From a virus, in IMG/VR virus record IMGVR_UViG_3300001473_000110, positions 1 through 41,349 of that record: a stretch of DNA of 41,349 nucleotides; one strand, written 5' to 3'. How positions within the stretch are numbered: the stretch's first letter is position 1; each line of letters starts with the position of its first letter. A program made the position numbers and the translations under genes. Below the pieces are notes generated by a model. That model had not been told where the DNA came from. It saw nothing but the letters and a program-made list of their open reading frames with translations, and ran no database searches. Of the stretch, positions 38,931 through 41,349 are shown one piece after another.

Positions 38931-39044
38931 CCCCGCCAACCGCGGGGGCCGGGGTGCGCCAACACCCCGAACCGACCGGCTGCCACCGGTCACTTAGGAT
39001 GGCGTACGATCCGCCACCGGTCGCCCCGCTGCCTGACGCCAGGC
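38931..39044 (+). other. Cluster of four hairpins between structural genes and com
   Basis: The stop of the adaptor gene is followed directly by CCCCGC/GCGGGG (38931-38947), then CGGGGTG/CACCCCG (38950-38969), GACCGG/CCGGTC (38974-38991) and GCCTG/CAGGC (39031-39044). None has a T-run, so intrinsic termination is not assured. The cluster separates the structural genes from the com-methylase pair and may end or process the long late mRNA. No gene is visible in these 139 bases. Confidence 0.5.
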
Positions 39045-39069
39045 ACGGAAATCGTGAGGGTCTTCGTCT

Positions 39070-39222
39070 GTGGAGTCGACTCGGAAAAAGGACGTCCGCT
39101 GCGGCCGCTGCGGTAAATTACTTGCGCGCTGGAGCGGCAAGGAACTAGAAATCAAATGTCCCCGCTGCGGGACGCTCAATCACGTGAGAGCCGAGAGCAC
39201 CACGCAAGAGGGCCAGTCCTGA
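39070..39222 (+). CDS. com: Com-like zinc-finger translational regulator
   Basis: 50 aa from a GTG at 39070 with GAGGG nine bases upstream; a TGA at 39055 blocks any longer frame. It matches Mu Com: two CxxC knuckles, VRCGRCGKLLARW and IKCPRCGTLNHVRAE, with the diagnostic LEIKCPRCGTLNH. Mu Com binds the mom mRNA and opens a stem that hides the mom start. Here the next gene is a D12-class adenine methylase rather than mom, an arrangement also seen in other Mu-like prophages. Below the usual size cut-off for gene finding, so easy to miss. Confidence 0.9.
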   Translation: MESTRKKDVRCGRCGKLLARWSGKELEIKCPRCGTLNHVRAESTTQEGQS

Positions 39223-39232
39223 CAAGGACACC

Positions 39233-39272
39233 GAGCCGCCGATCGTCACAGGAGACGAACCATGGGCGGTTT
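39233..39272 (+). promoter_or_regulatory. Candidate stem covering the methylase start
   Basis: Bases 39233-39240 can pair with 39265-39272: five G:C pairs (CCGCC with GGCGG), then G:U, A:U and G:U. The loop carries the GGAG ribosome site, and the ATG (39262-39264) abuts the 3' arm. This is the arrangement by which mom is silenced in Mu until Com acts. A second small hairpin GTCCT/AGGAC (39216-39229) spans the com stop. Confidence 0.4.
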
Positions 39273-40077
39273 CAGACAGGTCGAACCGGCACTGCCGGCG
39301 GCACCCTACATCGGCGGAAAAAGGAACCTGGCCAAGCGCCTGGTCGACCGCATCCAGGCGCAGCCTCACCGCACCTATGTCGATGTCTTCGGCGGCATGG
39401 GCGGTGTCTTCCTGCGCCGCGACCTGGCGCCGCCGGCGGAGGTTTTCAACGACAAGAGCGGCGATGTGGCGAACCTGTTTCGGATCCTGCAGCGGCACTA
39501 CACCGAGTTCACCGGCATGATCCGCTGGCGCCTCACCACCCGCGCGGACTTCGATCGTCTCGCCAAGACCGATCCGGAGACCCTGACCGACCTGGAACGC
39601 GCCGCCCGTTTCCTCTACCTCCAACGCACGGCCTTCGGCGGCAAAGTCTCCGGCCGGACCTTCGGCGTGTCGAACGAGCGACCGGCCCGCTTCGATGTAA
39701 ACCGGCTGAGCGAGACACTGGAGGATTTGCACGCCAGGTTGTCGGGCGTCGTCATCGAGTGTCTGGACTATGCCGACCTGATCCCGCGCTACGACCGGCC
39801 GACAACTCTCTTTTATCTCGATCCGCCTTACTACGGTTCGGAGGGGGATTACGGCCACGCGCTGTTCGGCCGCGCCGATTTCGAGACCTTGGCCGATTGC
39901 CTCGCCAAGGTGCGCGGCCGGTTCATCCTGTCCTTGAACGACCATCCGGAGGTGCGCCGGATCTTCGCCGGCTTCGCGATCGAGGCGGTGGAGACCACCT
40001 ACACGATCGCAAAGGATCGGAAGGGGAAGACGGCCGCGGCCGAGCTGATCGTCACCGGCGGTCGGGCATGGTCGTGA
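39262..40077 (+). CDS. Dam-type (D12 class) DNA adenine methyltransferase
   Basis: 271 aa with an AGGAGACG site. Motif I-like S-adenosylmethionine region YVDVFGGMGGVFLRR (39-53; FGGMGG) comes after the class start PYIGGKRNLAKRL. Catalytic DPPY is at 187-190 (LFYLDPPYYG). Other family blocks: EVFNDKSGDVANLFRILQRH and FLYLQRTAFGG. It transfers methyl to adenine N6; the target is not predictable here, GATC being only one option. It follows com, so its translation may be Com-controlled and late, protecting packaged DNA from restriction. Confidence 0.92.
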   Translation: MGGFRQVEPALPAAPYIGGKRNLAKRLVDRIQAQPHRTYVDVFGGMGGVFLRRDLAPPAEVFNDKSGDVANLFRILQRHYTEFTGMIRWRLTTRADFDRLAKTDPETLTDLERAARFLYLQRTAFGGKVSGRTFGVSNERPARFDVNRLSETLEDLHARLSGVVIECLDYADLIPRYDRPTTLFYLDPPYYGSEGDYGHALFGRADFETLADCLAKVRGRFILSLNDHPEVRRIFAGFAIEAVETTYTIAKDRKGKTAAAELIVTGGRAWS

Positions 40078-40084
40078 GGCGGGG

Positions 40085-40636
40085 ATGGAAAAGCTGCGCC
40101 ACCTCGATCTCTTCAGCGGGATCGGCGGCTTCGCTCTCGGCCTTGAACGCACCGGCGGCTTCCGCACCGTGGGCTTCTGCGACATCGACCCGTTTTGCCG
40201 GCAGATCCTCCGCCGGCATTGGCCCGATGTGCCGATCTTCAACGATGTCCGGACGCTGACGGCCGATGCAGTTGGACCTGTGGACATCGTCACCGGCGGC
40301 TATCCCTGCCAGCCCTTTAGTCTTGCCGGGCAGCGGCGAGGCGAGGCGGATGACCGTCATCTCTGGCCGGAAGTGCGTCGGCTCCTGGCTGAACTCCGGC
40401 CCTCTTGGTTCATTGGAGAAAACGTTGCTGGGCACATCTCGATGGGCCTCGACGACGTGCTTTCTGACCTGGCGGCCGAAGGCTACGCCGCACGGCCGTT
40501 TGTACTTCCAGCTGTCGCCGTCGACGCCAAACATCGGCGCGATCGCGTCTGGATTGTGGGCCACGCCGCAGGCGAGGGACGGCGATCCGCGTGGCGCCCA
40601 GGCGAAACGATTTCTCAACAAGGAACGGTCGAATGA
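40085..40636 (+). CDS. C5-cytosine methylase, N-terminal part (motifs I-VIII)
   Basis: 183 aa. Motif I DLFSGIGGF (8-16), motif IV GGYPCQPFS (71-79, catalytic C75), motif VI GENVAG (111-116) and motif VIII RRDRVWI (151-157) are all intact. The protein then stops at TGA 40634-40636, before any target recognition domain or motifs IX-X. Motif X appears again in the same frame at about 41078-41107, after a second in-frame TGA (40745-40747). A full enzyme therefore needs two chains, as in split enzymes M.AquI and M.EcoHK31I, or the gene is decaying. It starts seven bases after Dam. Confidence 0.82.
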   Translation: MEKLRHLDLFSGIGGFALGLERTGGFRTVGFCDIDPFCRQILRRHWPDVPIFNDVRTLTADAVGPVDIVTGGYPCQPFSLAGQRRGEADDRHLWPEVRRLLAELRPSWFIGENVAGHISMGLDDVLSDLAAEGYAARPFVLPAVAVDAKHRRDRVWIVGHAAGEGRRSAWRPGETISQQGTVE

Positions 40637-41084
40637 CCTGCCGGACCAGGTGGCTGCCGTCGAGGGCGGCTTGTGGCCCACACCCACGGTGGGAGGCGGC
40701 GGGCAGACGCTGCCGGCCGGGACCACGCCGACCGGAAAAACGCCTGACGGCCGCAAGCAGACTGTCTGTCTCGAGCGGTTTGTCCAGAACGTGGAGCGAG
40801 GGCTATGGCCGACACCGATAGCGAACGACGCGGAGAAGCGCGGCGTGCCGAAAGTCGGCGCGGGCCTGGCCGGCGCTGTTCATCTGTTTCCGACCCCGAC
40901 GCTGGCGGCCGTGAAGGGGTCGTGCGCGGGGGCGATGAACAGGGCGAACGGTCGCAGCCGGGAGAACGACCGGCTGGACTACGCGGTGGAGGGGAAGGAT
41001 CCGGTGAGGAATGGCCGCCTGAACCCGACGTGGGTCGAGTGGCTCATGGGATACCCAACCGGGTGGACCGCCTTAAAGCGTTAG
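40266..41084 (+). CDS. Overprinted frame within C5 methylase, LWPTP-repeat protein
   Basis: 272 aa in the +1 frame relative to the methylase and open across both methylase stops. It has conserved-looking features: SGRKCVGSWLNSGPLGSLEK, CFLTWRPKATPHGRLYFQLS, four copies of the L[WF][PA]TP box (97-101, 136-140, 180-184, 207-211) and the C-terminal LNPTWVEWLMGYPTGWT (252-268). I recall this layout from many phage proteins annotated as hypothetical or methylase-related, which argues for a real gene rather than a chance frame. The ribosome site at the ATG is weak, so the true start could lie elsewhere. Function unknown. Confidence 0.6.
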   Translation: MQLDLWTSSPAAIPASPLVLPGSGEARRMTVISGRKCVGSWLNSGPLGSLEKTLLGTSRWASTTCFLTWRPKATPHGRLYFQLSPSTPNIGAIASGLWATPQARDGDPRGAQAKRFLNKERSNDLPDQVAAVEGGLWPTPTVGGGGQTLPAGTTPTGKTPDGRKQTVCLERFVQNVERGLWPTPIANDAEKRGVPKVGAGLAGAVHLFPTPTLAAVKGSCAGAMNRANGRSRENDRLDYAVEGKDPVRNGRLNPTWVEWLMGYPTGWTALKR

Positions 41085-41155
41085 GCAACGCCGTCGTCCC
41101 GCAGATCCCCGAATATATCGGGTACGCCATCCTGGCCGCTCTGGCGGGCCTTTGA
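40805..41155 (+). CDS. C5-cytosine methylase, C-terminal part (motif X)
   Basis: 116 aa from ATG at 40805, in the same frame as the N-terminal part but separated from it by two TGA codons. Residues 71-101 (PPEPDVGRVAHGIPNRVDRL, then KALGNAVVPQI) are the end of a C5 methylase: motif IX surroundings and motif X. The first 65 residues are Arg/Gly-rich and could be the rest of the recognition region, or noise from overlap with the other frame. It could act as the beta subunit of a split enzyme. No clear ribosome site. Confidence 0.55.
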   Translation: MADTDSERRGEARRAESRRGPGRRCSSVSDPDAGGREGVVRGGDEQGERSQPGERPAGLRGGGEGSGEEWPPEPDVGRVAHGIPNRVDRLKALGNAVVPQIPEYIGYAILAALAGL

Positions 41156-41163
41156 CGGCAGGG

Positions 41164-41349
41164 TCACATTTCACCGCGTAGCGCCCGTTGGACGAAGGCG
41201 GCCGTCTTCGATGCCGTCCAGTCGTCCGGCGCCTTGTCCGAGACGGCCGCAACGGCCCGGCCCTTGGCCTTTGACTTGTTGAAAGGTTCCGCCTGGATAC
41301 TGGCGGCATAGGCGGTCCGGGCGGTTTCGGCGAGTTCTGCTTCGGTCAT
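41164..41349 (-). CDS. Small minus-strand gene at right edge, unknown
   Basis: 61 aa, convergent with the methylase genes and ending nine bases after the last one. The ATG is the final triplet of the window, so a longer N-terminus outside cannot be excluded. It is alanine- and lysine-rich and helical (LAETARTAYAASIQAEPFNK, then GRAVAAVSDKAPDDWTASKT). Not recognised. It may be the last gene before the right phage end or an accessory gene there. Confidence 0.5.
   Translation of the reverse strand: MTEAELAETARTAYAASIQAEPFNKSKAKGRAVAAVSDKAPDDWTASKTAAFVQRALRGEM

Noticed and set aside
38899-39011. Three GATC sites upstream of com, as in Mu mom regulation by Dam and OxyR
   Set aside because: GATC is frequent throughout this sequence, the spacing differs from Mu, and alphaproteobacteria usually lack Dam.
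40617-40640. Programmed +1 shift at the UGA C ending the N-terminal methylase piece, joining it to the overlapping frame
   Set aside because: An AAGGA lies upstream, but the spacing and codon do not match the RF2-type signal, and the joined product would still lack motif X. Kept only as a remote option.
1-41349. Phage end sequences and host target-site duplication
   Set aside because: The window begins at a stop codon and ends at a start codon of phage-like genes. No TG...CA termini or host flanks can be identified.
1-41349. CRISPR arrays, insertion sequences, rRNA or an invertible fibre segment with a Gin-like invertase
   Set aside because: No regularly spaced repeats, no second transposase and no serine invertase gene were seen.

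Overview
The window is a nearly complete Mu-like transposable (pro)phage genome of about 41 kb. It carries a Mu-type repressor and Ner, a DDE transposase (MuA) with its AAA+ target activator (MuB), Gam, GemA/gp16, a Mor-type activator, a Mu-type head cluster (gp25 to gp37 families) and a Com-like gene next to a DNA methylase. The tail genes (tube protein, frameshifted assembly chaperones, long tape measure, NlpC-like protein, large tip protein) contain no contractile sheath, so the virion should be a siphovirus, as in D3112, B3 or RcapMu, rather than a myovirus like Mu. The high GC content and protein styles suggest an alphaproteobacterial host; that is an inference. The window opens on the repressor stop codon and closes on the start codon of a minus-strand gene, so the phage termini and host junctions are not visible.

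Layout. 1-630: repressor on the minus strand and a divergent control region. 631-9910: a tightly packed early operon, mostly ATGA-overlapping genes, running Ner, ParB-like protein, MuA, MuB, a DnaA domain IV protein, Gam, an MT-A70 methylase, GemA and a second ParB-like protein. 9907-12096: an accessory stretch with looser spacing (lipoprotein, unknowns, exported staphylococcal-type nuclease). 12100-12471: Mor-like activator. 12502-19839: first late unit (M15 endolysin, holin-like protein, lipoprotein, DksA-type zinc finger, gp25/26/27, terminase, portal, F head protein with a C-terminal PBECR2-like nuclease domain). 19840-20259: 420 bp without a convincing gene. 20260-38930: second late unit (protease with nested scaffold, cement protein, major capsid, a tRNA-Met and a structured RNA segment, head completion, tail and fibre genes). 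38931-41155: hairpin cluster, Com, a D12-class adenine methylase, and a C5-cytosine methylase split into two pieces and overlapped by another conserved-looking frame. 41164-41349: a small minus-strand gene.

Most notable features. (1) An identical 19-bp perfect palindrome lies in front of both late units, each time followed by a terminator-like hairpin in the presumed leader. (2) A full 76-nt tRNA-Met(CAU) with an A1:A72 mismatch overlaps the end of a head gene, followed by about 190 nt of predicted hairpins and a pseudoknot-compatible pair of 9-bp helices. (3) A C5-methylase is divided at the same place as natural two-subunit enzymes, with an overprinted second frame. (4) An early protein is a free-standing DnaA domain IV. 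(5) A classic A AAA AAC -1 frameshift site sits in the tail chaperone gene.
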